From Eunapius fragilis (taxonomy: Eukaryota; Porifera; Demospongiae; Spongillida; Spongillidae), in contig OY811979.1 in the NCBI GenBank assembly GCA_963681505.1, positions 6,142,910-6,206,909 on the forward strand: DNA of 64,000 nt, in the 5' to 3' direction. The position numbers and the translations under genes are program-made. Below, piece after piece: positions 63,029 through 64,000 of the stretch. Within the stretch, counting starts at the first letter, position 1. Every line of letters begins with the position of its first letter. The notes below the pieces were generated by a model. That model ran no database searches, had not been told where the DNA came from, and was given only the letters and a program-made list of their open reading frames with translations.

Positions 63029-64000
63029 TTATTGTTGGCCCATGTAAGGTTCGAAAGTGTGACCCTCAACACACAAGTGGGCTTTGGCCATTGATCCTGC
63101 CACATCTTGTGGTGTAACACAGTCAAATCCTGCCTCCACGGCCTCACGCAAATTGGTGTTGCACAGATTTGATTGATGGGCTTGAAGGAAGCTATCCAAA
63201 AAGTTGAAAACCCATTGAACACCTCCAAAGTCAGGGGAATGTATGGGGTGAATGACAACATAATGACCAGCTGCCTTGACGAATTTAACTGCTGAACTGT
63301 GCCCATCAAGGTTATCCATTGTGATAACACGGGTTCCAGTCCCTTCAATAGCAGGTAGCAACAAGTGCTGCACTAAACTTGCAAACTTGTCCCCAGTAGT
63401 CTCCTTCTCGTACAGCATTCTGCTGATGACACCTTTGACAGAGTCCACAGCAATTACAGCAGTTAGGAGGCTATCAATGCCCTTGGATGGCCCACTGTCC
63501 CGGCAAGGTGTACCACGTAGGGAGTGTCCCCTGTGTCTGCAAGCTGCACTGGTGTATCTTCCAGTTTCATCTATATCTACAATGTAACTACGAACTGGAT
63601 GGTTTGGAGCATTAGCCCAAAATGCCACTCGGTTCGTTTCATTTCCATTCTTAGAGTATCTATAATGAAACTATGAACTGGATAGTTTGGAGCATTAGTC
63701 CAAAATGCCACTCGGTCCATTTCATTTCCTCTCTTAGAGTAGTACCTCATGGCCTTGTATGTCAAGGCGAGATTCTTGAGTTCTCGTGAAATGGTCGAGT
63801 GAGAAAAATCTGAACCTTTGCCACCTTTAGAAACAATTTGCACTCACACAACTGAGCAGCAGGATAAATTGTCTTATAGAAAAAGAGACACAGTGCGTCT
63901 TTAGGGTTCATCTTCCTCTTGCATCCAGGCATTCTCTCTACGCGATCCACACTCTCACCAATTTGTCATAACGATGGTGCGTCTCTAGGGTTCATCTTCC
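63029..64000 (-). pseudogene. DDE transposase (Tc1/IS630-like fold), broken, runs off the right edge
   Basis: The C-terminal reading (63628-63029) has YIVDIDETGRYTSAACRHRG with the first Asp, VITMDNLDGHSS with the second, and IHPIHSPDFGGVQWVFNFL, where the usual third acid (SPDxNPxE) is Gln. Upstream, a 79-base tandem duplication (63591-63669 and 63670-63748) repeats the stretch before the first Asp (AFWTNAPNYPVHSFIID against AFWANAPNHPVRSYIVD) and throws the frame. Farther upstream DRVERMPGCKRKMNPKDALC is readable up to the edge, where a ~23-base block (GCGTCT..AGGGTTCATCTTCC) is also repeated (63893 and 63978). The element's ends are not in view. Confidence 0.7.

Overview
This window comes from an animal nuclear genome, most likely an early-branching marine invertebrate such as a sponge or cnidarian. 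The reasons are spliced genes for secreted and membrane proteins (von Willebrand A/EGF, YWTD/EGF receptor, iRhom), GT-AG introns as short as 47 bases, abundant microsatellites, and a dense mix of Helitron, Ginger, pogo, hAT, DIRS, Ty3/Gypsy and foldback elements. The species cannot be fixed from the sequence alone.

Layout: (1) 1-5.65 kb, + strand: one uninterrupted Helitron Rep/helicase frame with a C-terminal OTU protease domain, open to the left edge. (2) 5.65-13 kb: no host gene recognised; a degenerate long-period repeat, two foldback elements, a 49-codon basic ORF, a dispersed repeat and a 24-base minisatellite. (3) 13.15-24.97 kb, + strand: a five-exon gene for a secreted vWA/EGF protein. 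I derived its exons by hand and all phases join (845 residues). Its 9.1 kb second intron holds a Ginger-type DNA transposon (15042-22883), which itself contains a pogo-type element (15422-18842). (4) 25.8-39.5 kb: a transposon graveyard. It has hAT, RecQ-like, DIRS-like and Gypsy remnants. Two inverted copies of one ~3.3-3.5 kb element (29215-32712 and 35311-38573) lie there; the left copy splits a Gypsy pol gene. (5) 39.8-54.8 kb, - strand: a twenty-exon, 1458-residue LRP-like receptor with three YWTD propellers, four EGF-like modules, a membrane helix and an internally duplicated tail. All twenty exons join in phase. One intron carries a 4.48 kb Gypsy element (46192-50672) with very short LTRs, and many introns carry minisatellites. 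(6) 56.5-59.2 kb, - strand: the C-terminal exons of an inactive rhomboid (iRhom) lacking both catalytic residues. (7) 59.2-64 kb: repeats, a decayed unrecognised ORF and a broken DDE transposase running off the right edge.

Three host genes (vWA/EGF, LRP-like, iRhom-like) encode extracellular or membrane proteins. Nothing shows that they are co-regulated. The most novel material is a foldback-ended element family seen at least five times, with a conserved order of motifs inside otherwise divergent hairpin arms, and the paired 3.3-3.5 kb composite elements that carry these hairpins at their ends.
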